DNA from: Thermus caldilimi
Lineage (GTDB): Bacteria; Deinococcota; Deinococci; Deinococcales; Thermaceae
DNA length: 64,000 bases
Reading direction: 5' to 3'
NCBI RefSeq assembly: GCF_004684245.1
Contig: NZ_CP038452.1
Span: 744,001 to 808,000 of the forward strand
The notes below the pieces were generated by a model. It was not told where the DNA came from. It saw only the letters and a program-made list of their open reading frames with translations, and did no database searches. This document shows positions 30,560 to 40,472 of the stretch, in pieces. Numbering within the stretch: position 1 is the stretch's first letter; the number at the start of each line of letters is the position of its first letter. A program made the translations under genes and the position numbers.

Positions 30560-31425
<866 letters not shown>

Positions 31426-31426
<1 letters not shown>

Positions 31427-31689
31427 TGCACCGCCAGGGAAGCCTGGGCACAACCCTTCGCTTCGGCCTCCTCTACCTCTTAGCCCTTCTCTTGGTCTTC
31501 GCCGTGGGCCACCGCAACCAAATGGAGAAGGCGCACCTGGCCAAGATGGAAGAGGAGCTCGCCAGGTTAAAAGCCCGGGAGGAAACCTTGCTCAAGGAAA
31601 GGTGGCAGGCCACCGAGCCCCATCGGGTGCTCTCCTGGGCCAAGGAGAAGGGCTTCGTGCCCATGAGCCAGGGGAGGTGGGCGGAGTGA
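31426..31689 (+). CDS. ftsL: FtsL-like division protein
   Basis: An 87-residue protein with one membrane helix (LRFGLLYLLALLLVFAVG) and a coiled-coil heptad region (EKAHLAKMEEELARLKAREETLLKE), the FtsL plan. FtsL works with FtsB and FtsQ to activate FtsWI at the septum. Identification rests on topology and position between rsmH and ftsI, since FtsL sequences are poorly conserved. It overlaps ftsI by 4 nt. Confidence 0.85.
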
Positions 31690-33004
31690 CCGTAGGGGTA
31701 AGCCGGGTCTCCTGGGTTTTTCTGGGGTTCGCCCTCTGGCTGGCCCTCTTCGGCTTAGGCCTTTACAGCCTGATCGCCCACCCTCCAAGGCTCTCCGCCC
31801 CCCTGCCTCCCGCTACCCCCCTCGAGGCACCCTGTATGCCCAGGATGGCACCCCCTTGGCCCTTGACCTCAAGGAAGGACGCTACTACCCCTTGGGAAAA
31901 AGCGCCAGCCAGCTCCTGGGCTTCGGGGAACGGGGCACGGGGAAGGGGCTTGAGGGGCTGGAACGGGATTTGAACGGGGCCCTGGAGGCGGGCCGCTCCT
32001 TCACCCTCACCTTGGACCCCTGGATCCAGGCCCTGGCGGAGAAGGCCCTCTGGGAGGGCCTGGCGCGAAGCCGGGGAGCCTTTGGCACCCTGCTGGTCAT
32101 GGACCGGGAAGGCAACCTCAGGGCGGTGGCCAACGGGCCAGCCTTTGATCCCCTAGCCCCCAGGGGGGATCCCAACCGGGACATCTCCTGGCGGAACCAC
32201 GCCTTTTTGGTACCCCTGGAGCCTGGTTCCACCATGAAGGCCCTCACCGCCGCCATGCTCCTGGAGGAAGGAGCGGCCAGCCTCACCACCCGCGTGGAAG
32301 CCCCCATGCAACGGGTGGTGGACGAATGGACCATCCGGGACGTGATTCCCCACCCTTCCATCCTCACCCTGGCCGAGGTGCTTCGCTACTCCTCCAACGT
32401 GGGCATCAGCCTGCTGGCCGAGGCCCTGCCCAAGCAGGTGTTTTACCATTATATGGAACGTCTACACCTCACCGATCCCACCCCCCTGCCCGGGGTCAGG
32501 GTGGCTAGCCCAATCGTTACCTCTCCCCGTACCTGGAGCCCCGCCGCCTATGCCAACCACACCTTCGGCCAGGGTTTCCTTATCACTCCCCTTCACCTCA
32601 CCGCTGCCTTCAACACCCTGGCGGACGGCCTCTACCACCCACCCAAGCTCTTCGTCCAGCAGGAAGGTCAGGCGGAGCGGGTCTTCTCCCCAGCCACCGC
32701 CAGGGCCATCCGTCAGGCCCTGCAGGAAGGCATCGCTCCCCGGGCCCACCTGGCGGGGTACCCCTTGGCGGGCAAAACGGGAACCGCCCAGGTGGTGGTG
32801 AACGGAAGGTATTCCCAGGAGGTCTTCACCGCTTGGTTTGCCGGCTTCGTGCCTGGGGATGAACCCCTCTACACCGTGGTGGTGGCCGTCCACCATCCCA
32901 AAGGGGAGATCCACGGTAGCCTGGTGGCCGCCCCCATTTTCCGGGAGGTGGCCGCCGGGCTCTTGGCGTACCGGGGCGTACCCCCCTATGCTGAAGGGCG
33001 GTGA
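31686..33004 (+). pseudogene. ftsI: septal penicillin-binding protein FtsI, apparent frameshift near N-terminus
   Basis: A class B PBP of about 439 residues. GTG at 31686 starts VTVGVSRVSWVFLGFALWLALFGLGLYSLI, the membrane anchor. After about 40 codons the frame must change to reach PPRGTLYAQDGTPLALDL and the rest. The catalytic motifs are intact in the second frame: SxxK in EPGSTMKAL, SxN in YSSNVGIS and KTG in AGKTGTAQ. The shift lies in one of two six-base C runs (31798-31803 or 31816-31821); one added C restores the frame. ftsI is essential in most bacteria, so a sequencing error, slippage or initiation at 31856 without the anchor must be considered. Confidence 0.88.
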
Positions 33005-34298
33005 GTGGCTTGTGTATCTTCATCATGTTAGGGAAGTAACGCCGGATTGGGTGGCCAGGGCCACCGGGGGAAAGCTTCACCCTGGGGGGAAACCCGTGCG
33101 CGACCTCCACTGGGATAGCCGCAAGACCACCCCCGGCAGTCTCTTCGTGGCCCTGCCCGGGAAGCGGGTCCATGGACGGGAGTATGTGGACGAAGCCCGG
33201 GCCAAAGGAGCCCACCTGGTCCTCTCCGACCGTCCGGGACCCGCCACGGTGGAGGTGGCGGACACTCACCAAGCCCTTCTCCACCTGGGAAGAGCCTTGC
33301 GGGAGCTTTTCCCCAGCCAGGTGGTGGCGGTGGGAGGCAGCTCGGGCAAAACCACCACCAAGGAAGCCCTGGCCCAAGGCCTGGGGCTTCCCGCCCCTCC
33401 CGGAAACCAAAACACGGCCCCGCCCCTCGCCCGTTTCTTCCTGAGGCTGGATCCCGAGGCCCCGGGCTGCGTGGTGGAGCTCGGGGTGGACCGGGTGGGG
33501 GAGATGGCCGAGCTCATGGGCCTGGCCAAGCCGCACCTGGCGGTGCTCACCGCCTTGGGAGAGGAACACCTGGAAGCCTTCGGCAGCCTCCAGGGAGTGG
33601 TGGAGGAGGAAGTGGGCCTGCTGTCCGCCCCCCAGGCCCTGGTGAGCCTCCAGGCGGCCGAGGTCCTGGAGCGCTTCGGCCTGGGCCGGGGCCTCCCCAC
33701 TTACGGCTTTGGCGAGGCCACCTTTCGGGGAGAAGACTTGAGGCTTCTCCTTCACGAAAGCCGCTTCCGCTACGGGGCCCTCGAGGTCCGCATCCCCTAC
33801 CCCGGCATGGGCCCGGCCGTGGCCGCCTTGGCCGCCTTGGGGGTGGCGGAGATGCTGGGCCTAGATCCCAAGGAAGTGGCGGAGAGGCTAGCCCACCTGA
33901 TGCTTCCCCCGGGACGGATGGAGCGGCGGGAAAGGGATGGGGTGGTGTTCTTGAACGACGCCTACAACGCCAACCCCCTCTCGGTGAAAGCGGGGCTAGC
34001 CTGGCTGGCCCAGCAACCCGGCAGGAAGTGGGCGGTCCTGGGAGAGATGCGGGAATTGGGGGAGGAAGCCCTAAGGCTCCACCTGGAGGTGGCGGAAGAG
34101 GCAGCTCGGCTTGGCCTTAAACCCCTGTACCTGGGCCCCTACGCCAAGGCCCAGGCCTCCTTAGGCGGGGAAGGGGTGGAAGACCTCGAGGAGGCCGTGG
34201 CCTGGCTCAAGGAACGGGTTCAACCCGGGGACCTGGTCTACCTGAAGGCCTCCAGGAGCGTGGGCCTGGAAAGGATTCTGGAGCTATGGGACGCCTGA
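32988..34298 (+). CDS. murF: UDP-MurNAc-tripeptide-D-Ala-D-Ala ligase MurF
   Basis: About 436 residues. The N-terminal substrate domain contains LHWDSRKTTPGSLFVALPGKRVHGREYV. The ATP site is VAVGGSSGKTTTKEALAQGL near residue 110, followed by NQNTAPPLARFFL. The C-terminal domain has FLNDAYNANPLSVKAGL. MurF adds D-Ala-D-Ala to the stem peptide. The start may be ATG 32988 or GTG 33012 (VYLHHVREVTPDW); the latter lies just after the ftsI stop. murE does not precede it, unlike many dcw clusters. Confidence 0.93.
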   Translation: MLKGGEWLVYLHHVREVTPDWVARATGGKLHPGGKPVRDLHWDSRKTTPGSLFVALPGKRVHGREYVDEARAKGAHLVLSDRPGPATVEVADTHQALLHLGRALRELFPSQVVAVGGSSGKTTTKEALAQGLGLPAPPGNQNTAPPLARFFLRLDPEAPGCVVELGVDRVGEMAELMGLAKPHLAVLTALGEEHLEAFGSLQGVVEEEVGLLSAPQALVSLQAAEVLERFGLGRGLPTYGFGEATFRGEDLRLLLHESRFRYGALEVRIPYPGMGPAVAALAALGVAEMLGLDPKEVAERLAHLMLPPGRMERRERDGVVFLNDAYNANPLSVKAGLAWLAQQPGRKWAVLGEMRELGEEALRLHLEVAEEAARLGLKPLYLGPYAKAQASLGGEGVEDLEEAVAWLKERVQPGDLVYLKASRSVGLERILELWDA

Positions 34299-34993
34299 AC
34301 GCCCTGCCCCTTCTCGCCCTCCTCAGCGCCTGTGCTCCCCTCCAGGCCACTGCCCCTGTGCTTCCTTACCCGGGCGGCTTCGCCGAGGGAGGGTGGGTGA
34401 CGGGCCGCTTCTCCGTGGCCCTGCCAGGACCTCCCCTCTTGCTGGATGCTGACCAGCAAAGCCTCTACGCCGCCTACCCGTACCAGCTTCTCATCTACCG
34501 GGACGGTCATTGGCAAAGCCTTCCCCTGCCAGGCATCCCCCAATTTCTTAGGGCCTATTCAGGGAAAGTGGTGGTGGGGCTAGGAGAAAGCGTCTACATG
34601 GAAGAAGGGTTTCTCCCCTACCCTGCCCGGGACGCCGTCTGGGGCCAAGAAGGGCTCTTCTGGGTGGGGGAAAGGGGGCTTTACCGGGACACCACCCTTT
34701 TGCGCCCAGGAACGTTCTCTCAGGTGGTGGCTTGGGGCACCGGGGTGGTGGCCCTGGGCCAGGAAGCCTACTTCTACCCGGAAGGCCTCCTCCTCCCCCT
34801 GCCCCAGCTTGTCCGCAAAGCCCAGGCCGGGGCCTGCGGGGTGGTGGCCCTCATGGAGGGCTGGGTCTACCTGGTGCGGCCCGAGGGAGCGAAACCCGTG
34901 ACGGCGGCTAAGGACTTTGCCGCCTGGAAAGAGGCCATCTACCTTACCCCAGGCCAACGGGTGGTTTCCTGCAAGGAGGTGGTATGGCCCTAG
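34286..34993 (+). CDS. putative lipoprotein within the dcw cluster
   Basis: A 235-residue protein with a short signal sequence and lipobox LLSAC (cysteine near residue 16), so probably a membrane-anchored lipoprotein outside the cytoplasm. The rest has repeating beta-strand pairs with aromatic residues (SLYAAYPYQLLIYRDGHWQSLPL, GLFWVGERGLYRDTTLL, EAYFYPEGLLLPL), suggestive of beta-propeller blades. No family recognised. It overlaps murF by 13 nt and mraY by 10 nt, so it is fully embedded in the peptidoglycan operon; a role in envelope or division is inference. Confidence 0.8.
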   Translation: MGRLNALPLLALLSACAPLQATAPVLPYPGGFAEGGWVTGRFSVALPGPPLLLDADQQSLYAAYPYQLLIYRDGHWQSLPLPGIPQFLRAYSGKVVVGLGESVYMEEGFLPYPARDAVWGQEGLFWVGERGLYRDTTLLRPGTFSQVVAWGTGVVALGQEAYFYPEGLLLPLPQLVRKAQAGACGVVALMEGWVYLVRPEGAKPVTAAKDFAAWKEAIYLTPGQRVVSCKEVVWP

Positions 34994-35841
34994 CCCTTCT
35001 CCTCTCCTGGTTCCTCACCGCAGTCTGGATCGTGTTCATGAGAAGCCTGGGCCTGGGCAAGAAGGTGCGGACCGATGGGCCCCAAAGCCACCTGGCCAAG
35101 CAGGGTACCCCTAGCATGGGGGGTGTGGCCTTCCTCCTAGCGGGTTTTCTGGCCTACAGCCTGATAGGGCGGGACGGGTTCGCCGGCCTTTGGCTCCTGG
35201 GCCTGGGCTTCGCCCTCCTGGGGCTTGTGGACGACCTGGGGGGAAACCTCGCCCGGCCCCTAAGGGCCCGCGAGAAGCTGGCCCTGCAGACCCTCATGGC
35301 CTTGATCTTTGCCCTTTGGGCGGTGCGGCAGGTGGCCTACACTCCCTGGCCCCTTGCGGATGTGCTGCTCATCCTCATGGCGGTGGTGGGCGCGGCCAAC
35401 GCCTTCAACTTCACGGATGGCCTGGACGGTCTTTTGGCCAGCGTGGCCGCCGTCCTCCTCCTTCCCTTTTACCCCTACCCCTTTGCCCAAACCCTCCTGG
35501 GCACCCTCCTGGGCTTCCTCTGGCACAACGCCCCCAGGGCCAGGGTTTTCATGGGGGATACGGGAAGCCAGGCCCTGGGAGCCATGCTGGCCGGGCTTTT
35601 CGTCCTCACGGGGAAGCTTTGGCTTCTGCCCTTGGCGGGCATCGTACCCGTACTGGAGGTGCTCTCCGTGGTGGTCCAGGTCCTCTACTTCCGAAGGACA
35701 GGGAGGCGCCTTCTGCGCATGAGCCCCCTGCACCACCACCTGGAACTTTCCGGATGGGAGGAAAGCAAGATCGTCTTCCGCTTCACCGTGCTCACCGCCT
35801 TGGCCACGGCCTTGGCCTTCAGCCTGGGAGGAGGAGCATGA
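34984..35841 (+). CDS. mraY: phospho-MurNAc-pentapeptide transferase MraY
   Basis: A 285-residue membrane enzyme with nine to ten helices that makes lipid I. It is shorter than the usual 320-360 residues. Conserved parts are GPQSHLAKQGTPSMGGVAFL, GLVDDLGG, the catalytic aspartate region ANAFNFTDGLDGLLA, FMGDTGSQALG and SPLHHHLELSGWEESKIV. It overlaps murD by 4 nt. Confidence 0.95.
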   Translation: MALALLLSWFLTAVWIVFMRSLGLGKKVRTDGPQSHLAKQGTPSMGGVAFLLAGFLAYSLIGRDGFAGLWLLGLGFALLGLVDDLGGNLARPLRAREKLALQTLMALIFALWAVRQVAYTPWPLADVLLILMAVVGAANAFNFTDGLDGLLASVAAVLLLPFYPYPFAQTLLGTLLGFLWHNAPRARVFMGDTGSQALGAMLAGLFVLTGKLWLLPLAGIVPVLEVLSVVVQVLYFRRTGRRLLRMSPLHHHLELSGWEESKIVFRFTVLTALATALAFSLGGGA

Positions 35842-37091
35842 TCCTGGTCTATGGGCTAGGACGAAGCGGGCTTGGGGTACTGCGCTTCTTGAAGAAGCGG
35901 GGACTTCCCGCCCGTTTCTACGACGACCGCCCTCGGGAAGAGGAGGTGCGGGAAGCCCTGGACTTGGGCTTCACCCCGGACTGGAACCTGGAGGGGGACT
36001 ACCCAGAGGTGGTGGCCGCCCCCGGGGTACCCCTTTCCCACCCCCACCTCGAGGCTCTGAAGGCCCGCGGGGCCCTGATCCTTGGGGAAGCGGAGCTGGC
36101 CTACCGTTTCTCCCCCACCCCAATCATCGGCATCACCGGCACCGCCGGCAAAACTTCCACCACCCTCTTCACCGCCCATCTCCTTAAGGGGCAGGGGCTT
36201 AAGGCCCTCGAGGGGGGCAATGTGGATCCCCCCTTGGTCAGCGTGGTGGACGAGGCTGAGGTGGCAGTGGCCGAACTTTCCAGTTTCCAGCTGGAAAGAA
36301 TCCATGCCTTCCGCCCCCGGGTGGCGGTTCTCCTCAACCTTGGGGTGGACCACCTGGACCGGCACGGCAGCGTGGAGGCCTACCACCAGGCCAAGCTGAA
36401 CCTCCTCAAGAACCTCATCCCTGAGGACGCTCTGGTCTACAACGAAGGGGACCCCAAGGTGCGGCGGGCGGCCCTGGCCTCCCCCGCCCGGCTCTATCCC
36501 TTCCGGCCCGCGGAAAGCCCCAGGGAGACCAACCTCCGAGCGGCCCTCGAGGCCACCCGGGCTTACCTGGACCTCCTGGGCCGCCCTTTGAACCCAGCCC
36601 TTCTCCAAGAAAGCCTGCGGACCCTGCCCTCCCCACCCCACCGCTTTCAGGTCTTTGCCAAGAAGGGGGAAGTGGTTTTCATCGACGACTCCATCGCCAC
36701 CCGCACCCCCTCGGTGGCCGCTGCCTTGAAGGCCGCCCCGGCCCCCATCGCCTGGATCCTGGGCGGGGAGGACAAGGGAGCCGACCTCGAGCCCCTACGC
36801 CCTCTCCTTTCTCGGGTACGGGTGGTTTTGGCCATCGGTCGGGATGGCCTCAAAATGGCCGAGGCCCTGGGGGGTGAAGTGGAGGTGGTGGCCCTCCCCC
36901 AGGCCGATGGGCGGGCCGCCTTGCGGCAAGCGGTGGCCGAGGCTTTGAAGCGCCTGGAACGGGGAAGCGTCCTCCTGGCTCCCCTGGCCGCCAGCTTCGA
37001 TCAGTTCCGGGACTACCAGGACCGCGCCCAGGCCTTCCGGGAAGCGGTCTACGCCCTAGGAGGTGAGCCTTGGACCCCATCCTCCTCCTAA
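35838..37091 (+). CDS. murD: UDP-MurNAc-L-alanine:D-glutamate ligase MurD
   Basis: A 417-residue Mur ligase. It has the N-terminal nucleotide-like fold (MILVYGLGRSGLGVLRFL), the ATP motif IIGITGTAGKTSTTLFTAHLL near residue 97, ELSSFQLE and NLGVDHLDRHGSVEAYHQAK, then the C-terminal IDDSIATRTPSVAAALKA and ILGGEDKGADL. The ATG at 35838 overlaps the mraY stop. The longer open frame from 35190 is a shadow of mraY. Confidence 0.96.
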   Translation: MILVYGLGRSGLGVLRFLKKRGLPARFYDDRPREEEVREALDLGFTPDWNLEGDYPEVVAAPGVPLSHPHLEALKARGALILGEAELAYRFSPTPIIGITGTAGKTSTTLFTAHLLKGQGLKALEGGNVDPPLVSVVDEAEVAVAELSSFQLERIHAFRPRVAVLLNLGVDHLDRHGSVEAYHQAKLNLLKNLIPEDALVYNEGDPKVRRAALASPARLYPFRPAESPRETNLRAALEATRAYLDLLGRPLNPALLQESLRTLPSPPHRFQVFAKKGEVVFIDDSIATRTPSVAAALKAAPAPIAWILGGEDKGADLEPLRPLLSRVRVVLAIGRDGLKMAEALGGEVEVVALPQADGRAALRQAVAEALKRLERGSVLLAPLAASFDQFRDYQDRAQAFREAVYALGGEPWTPSSS

Positions 37092-38128
37092 GCGCCCTTC
37101 TCCTCATGGCCTTCGGCCTCCTGGGCGTGGGGGTGGCGGAGCCCAATCTCCTCCCTAGCCACCTCCTCCGCATTGGAGCCGCGCTTGGGGCCATGATCCT
37201 GGGCCTTCTCCTGCCTCCCGCAAGGCTCCTTCGCCACGCCCGCTTCCTGCTTGCCGCCACCTTCGCTCTCCTCGCGTTGGTCCTCCTCGTGGGAAGCGGC
37301 CCGGGAGGGGTGCGGCGGTGGTTTTACTTGGGGCCCTTTGCCTTCCAACCCTCGGAACTCGCCAAGGTGGTGCTGGCCTACTACCTGGCTTCCTTCGTGG
37401 GACGGAAGGGAAACGACTACCCCATCGTGGGGGCCGCAGCCTTGGTGGGCCTCACCGCAGGGTTGGTGCTGGTGGAGCCCGACTTCGCCACCGCCCTCTT
37501 CCTGGTAACCCTAGCCGGCCTCCTCTTCATTCTGGCGGGGGTACCCTGGCGAAGGCTCATCATGGTGAGCCTGGCAGGGACCTTGGTCCTAGCCCCCTTT
37601 TCCGGGATCTACTTCGCCCGCTTCCGCTACGTGTCCGAGCGCTTTACGGGCTTTGTGGATTACCTTCAGGGTGAGGCCAGCCCCTCCCAGACCGCCTACC
37701 AGGTTCTCCAGGCCCAGAAGGCCCTGATCCTGGCCGGTCCCCTTGGCCAGGGTCCTTCGGGAAACCTTCCGCACCTGCCCGAGGCCCACAACGACATGGT
37801 CTTTGCCAGCGTGGTCTTCGCCACCGGCTGGCTAGGAGGGTTCATGGTGCTCTTGCTCTACTTTCTGATCTTCGTCCGGGGGCTCTCCCTGGCCCTCAGG
37901 CTTCCTGGACCCTTGGGGTTGGTGGCCCTGGGCCTTACCCTTTACCTCACCCTACAGGCTGCTTTGAACATCGGAGTGACCGTGGGATTCCTGCCGGTCA
38001 CGGGGGTACCGCTCCCCCTGGTTTCCTATGGGGGAAGCTCCCTTTTGGTTTCCGGCTTCGCCGTGGGCGCCCTGATGCGCCTGGCCCGGGAAACCCCAAG
38101 GAAGGAGGTGCAACCGTGGTCCTCCTGA
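37070..38128 (+). CDS. ftsW: peptidoglycan polymerase FtsW
   Basis: A 352-residue SEDS protein with nine to ten helices, the glycan-chain polymerase of the divisome that partners FtsI. The hallmarks are RRWFYLGPFAFQPSELAKVVL, VEPDFATALFL (containing the catalytic-type aspartate), HLPEAHNDMVFASV and FLPVTGVPLPLVSYGGSSLL. The start is TTG at 37070 after AGGAGGTGAG, overlapping murD by 22 nt. Confidence 0.94.
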   Translation: MDPILLLSALLLMAFGLLGVGVAEPNLLPSHLLRIGAALGAMILGLLLPPARLLRHARFLLAATFALLALVLLVGSGPGGVRRWFYLGPFAFQPSELAKVVLAYYLASFVGRKGNDYPIVGAAALVGLTAGLVLVEPDFATALFLVTLAGLLFILAGVPWRRLIMVSLAGTLVLAPFSGIYFARFRYVSERFTGFVDYLQGEASPSQTAYQVLQAQKALILAGPLGQGPSGNLPHLPEAHNDMVFASVVFATGWLGGFMVLLLYFLIFVRGLSLALRLPGPLGLVALGLTLYLTLQAALNIGVTVGFLPVTGVPLPLVSYGGSSLLVSGFAVGALMRLARETPRKEVQPWSS

Positions 38129-39135
38129 CGGGGGGTGGAACCGGGGGGCACCTTTTCCCCGCCTTGGCGGTGGCGGAGGAGCTGAGGCGGCGGGGCCTCG
38201 AGGTCTTCTACCTGGGAAGCCAAGGGGGCCTCGAGGCCCGCCTCCTCCCCGAAACCTCCATTCCCCACGCCCTGATCCCCGCAGGAAAGCTGGACCGAAG
38301 TGCCTTCAGGCCAAAGGAAGCCCAGAAACTCCTCCTGGGCCTTAGGGCCGCCTGGCGCCTTCTTGTTGGGACAAGGCCCAGGGCCATCCTCTCCACCGGA
38401 GGGTATGCCGGGTTTCCCGGGGCCATGGTGGGAGAACTTAAGGGCATTCCCGTCCTCCTCCACGAACAAAACGCCAAGCTGGGTCTGGCCGTAAGGCTCC
38501 TCGCCCCCATGGCCCGGGGTCTTGCCCTCTCCGTGCCGGTACCCCTTTCCCCCGGACTCGCCCGCAAGGCCCGGGTCACCGGTTACCCCGTGCGGGAGGT
38601 GCGCTACCCCAAGGCCGAGGCCAAGGCCAGGCTGGGTTTCCCCCTGGACAAGCCCTTGCTCCTCATTCTCGGGGGAAGCCAGGGTAGCCTGGAACTCAAC
38701 GAGCGGCTCCCTCCCCTGCTCAAACCCCTAGGCCTCCCTGTCCTTCACCAGGTGGGGGAGCGCTGGCTGGAACGTTACCGGCATCTGGAGGAAGAGGGCT
38801 ACCGGATTGCGGGGTTCGTGGACACCCCCCTGGCCATGAGCGCCGCGGATCTCCTCCTCGCCCGGGCCGGGGCGGGTACCCTGGCAGAGGCCGCCTACCA
38901 CCGCCTGCCCGCCTTGCTCTTTCCCCTTTCCCCCAGCCTGGACGGGGGTGCCCAGGCGGCCAACGCCCGAGCCTATCGGCAGGCAGGTGGGGCGGAGCTT
39001 GGGGATCTGGCGGGGCTTGCAAAGCAGGTGGAAGGGATCCTGGCCCACCCCGAACCCTACCGGGAGGGCATGGCCCGCCTTTCCCCCGAGGGCGCCGCGG
39101 GCAGGCTGGCGGATTGGCTGGAGGAATTCCTATGA
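38116..39135 (+). CDS. murG: MurG, lipid II synthase
   Basis: A 339-residue GT-B glycosyltransferase that adds GlcNAc to lipid I. The N-terminal GGGTGGHLFPALAVAEEL, LSTGGYAGFPGAM, LLHEQNAKLGLA, the central LLILGGSQGSLELN and the donor site LARAGAGTLAEAAYHRLPALLFPL are all typical. The start is GTG at 38116. It overlaps ftsW by 13 nt and murC by 4 nt. Confidence 0.95.
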   Translation: MVLLTGGGTGGHLFPALAVAEELRRRGLEVFYLGSQGGLEARLLPETSIPHALIPAGKLDRSAFRPKEAQKLLLGLRAAWRLLVGTRPRAILSTGGYAGFPGAMVGELKGIPVLLHEQNAKLGLAVRLLAPMARGLALSVPVPLSPGLARKARVTGYPVREVRYPKAEAKARLGFPLDKPLLLILGGSQGSLELNERLPPLLKPLGLPVLHQVGERWLERYRHLEEEGYRIAGFVDTPLAMSAADLLLARAGAGTLAEAAYHRLPALLFPLSPSLDGGAQAANARAYRQAGGAELGDLAGLAKQVEGILAHPEPYREGMARLSPEGAAGRLADWLEEFL

Positions 39136-40472
39136 CACGGGTACACATCATGGGCCTCGAGGGAGTGGGCATGAGCGCCTTGGCCCACCTCTTGCTGGGG
39201 GAAGGAATGGAGGTGACCGGGTGCGACCTAGCCCCTGGCCGGCGGGCGGAAAGCCTAGGGGTCCCGGTCCATAGGGGTCACGATCCTGCCCATCTCCAGG
39301 AGGAGGACACCCTGGTGGTTCCCACCCCCATTCCCTTGGACCACCCCGAGGTGGAAGAAGCCAGGCGCAAGGGGATGCGGGTGCTGAGGAGGATGGAGCT
39401 TCTTGCCCATCTGCTAAGGCAACGATCCTCCTTGGGGGTTACCGGTACCCACGGCAAGACCACCACCACGGGGATGCTGGCCAGCATCCTTCTGGCCGCG
39501 GACCTGGACCCCTGGGTGCTGCTCGGGGGCGAGCTTTCCCTCCTACCTGGAAACGCCCGCTTTGGCCTCGGCCCCCGCCTGGCGGAGGTGGACGAGTCCG
39601 ATCCCCTCTTCCAGGAGGTGGAGGTGGAGGTGGCGGTGGCCACCAACCTCGAGGCGGACCACATCGCCCCCGCCGGGCAAAGGGCCCCCAACTACCACGC
39701 GAGTCTGGAGGAATTGGAAAAAGCCATGCGGGGCTTTTTGAGCAGGGCCAAGACGGTGGTGGTGCCCACCTTCGACCCCAGGCTTCTAAGGCTTTCCCAA
39801 GGACTCCCCAGGAAGCTTTTCGGGGAGGGAGGGGACCTTTGGGCCGAGGAAGCTGAGCTTGGCCCCACGGGAAGCCGTTTCCAACTGGTGTACCAAGGCC
39901 GGACCCTGGGGGAGGCTAGGCTCCAAGTCCCGGGCGTTCACAACGTGCAAAACGCCCTGGCTGCCGCCTTAGCTGCCCTAAGCTTCGGGGTGGAACCCGG
40001 GGCGGTCCTCGAGGGCCTGGCCCGTTTCCCGGGGGTAGGGCGCCGGTTCCAGAAAATCGGGGAGGTGCGGGGCGCATGGGTGGTGGACGATTACGCCCAC
40101 CACCCCACGGAGGTGAAGGCCACCCTGGCCACCGCCAGGCTCCTGGGCCGCCGGGTTCGGGTGCTCTTCCAGCCCCACCGCCTCCTCCGCACCCAGGAAC
40201 TTTGGGAAGGCTTTGCCGAGGCGCTATCCTCCGCATACGAGGTGGTGGTTCTCCCCGTGTACACCGCGGGGGAGAAGGCAAGTATCTCCCCCGAAGCCCT
40301 TTCCCAAAGGATCGCCGAACGGCTTCTGGCCCTGGGGAAATCCGCCCGTTTTCTGGACAAGGAGGAGGCCCTGGCGTACGCCAGGGCCACCGCTACCCCG
40401 GAGGACCTCTGGCTCACCCTGGGGGCCGGGGACGTGACGGAACTCGCCTGGAGGCTCGTCCATGAGGGTTGA
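39132..40472 (+). CDS. murC: UDP-MurNAc:L-alanine ligase MurC
   Basis: A 446-residue Mur ligase, the first amino-acid ligase of the stem peptide. It has IMGLEGVGMSALAHLL at the start, the ATP motif GVTGTHGKTTTTGMLASILL near residue 105, VATNLEADH, VPGVHNVQNALAAALAAL and the C-terminal VVDDYAHHPTEVKATL and LFQPHRLLRTQEL. ATG 39132 overlaps the murG stop. Confidence 0.95.
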   Translation: MTRVHIMGLEGVGMSALAHLLLGEGMEVTGCDLAPGRRAESLGVPVHRGHDPAHLQEEDTLVVPTPIPLDHPEVEEARRKGMRVLRRMELLAHLLRQRSSLGVTGTHGKTTTTGMLASILLAADLDPWVLLGGELSLLPGNARFGLGPRLAEVDESDPLFQEVEVEVAVATNLEADHIAPAGQRAPNYHASLEELEKAMRGFLSRAKTVVVPTFDPRLLRLSQGLPRKLFGEGGDLWAEEAELGPTGSRFQLVYQGRTLGEARLQVPGVHNVQNALAAALAALSFGVEPGAVLEGLARFPGVGRRFQKIGEVRGAWVVDDYAHHPTEVKATLATARLLGRRVRVLFQPHRLLRTQELWEGFAEALSSAYEVVVLPVYTAGEKASISPEALSQRIAERLLALGKSARFLDKEEALAYARATATPEDLWLTLGAGDVTELAWRLVHEG

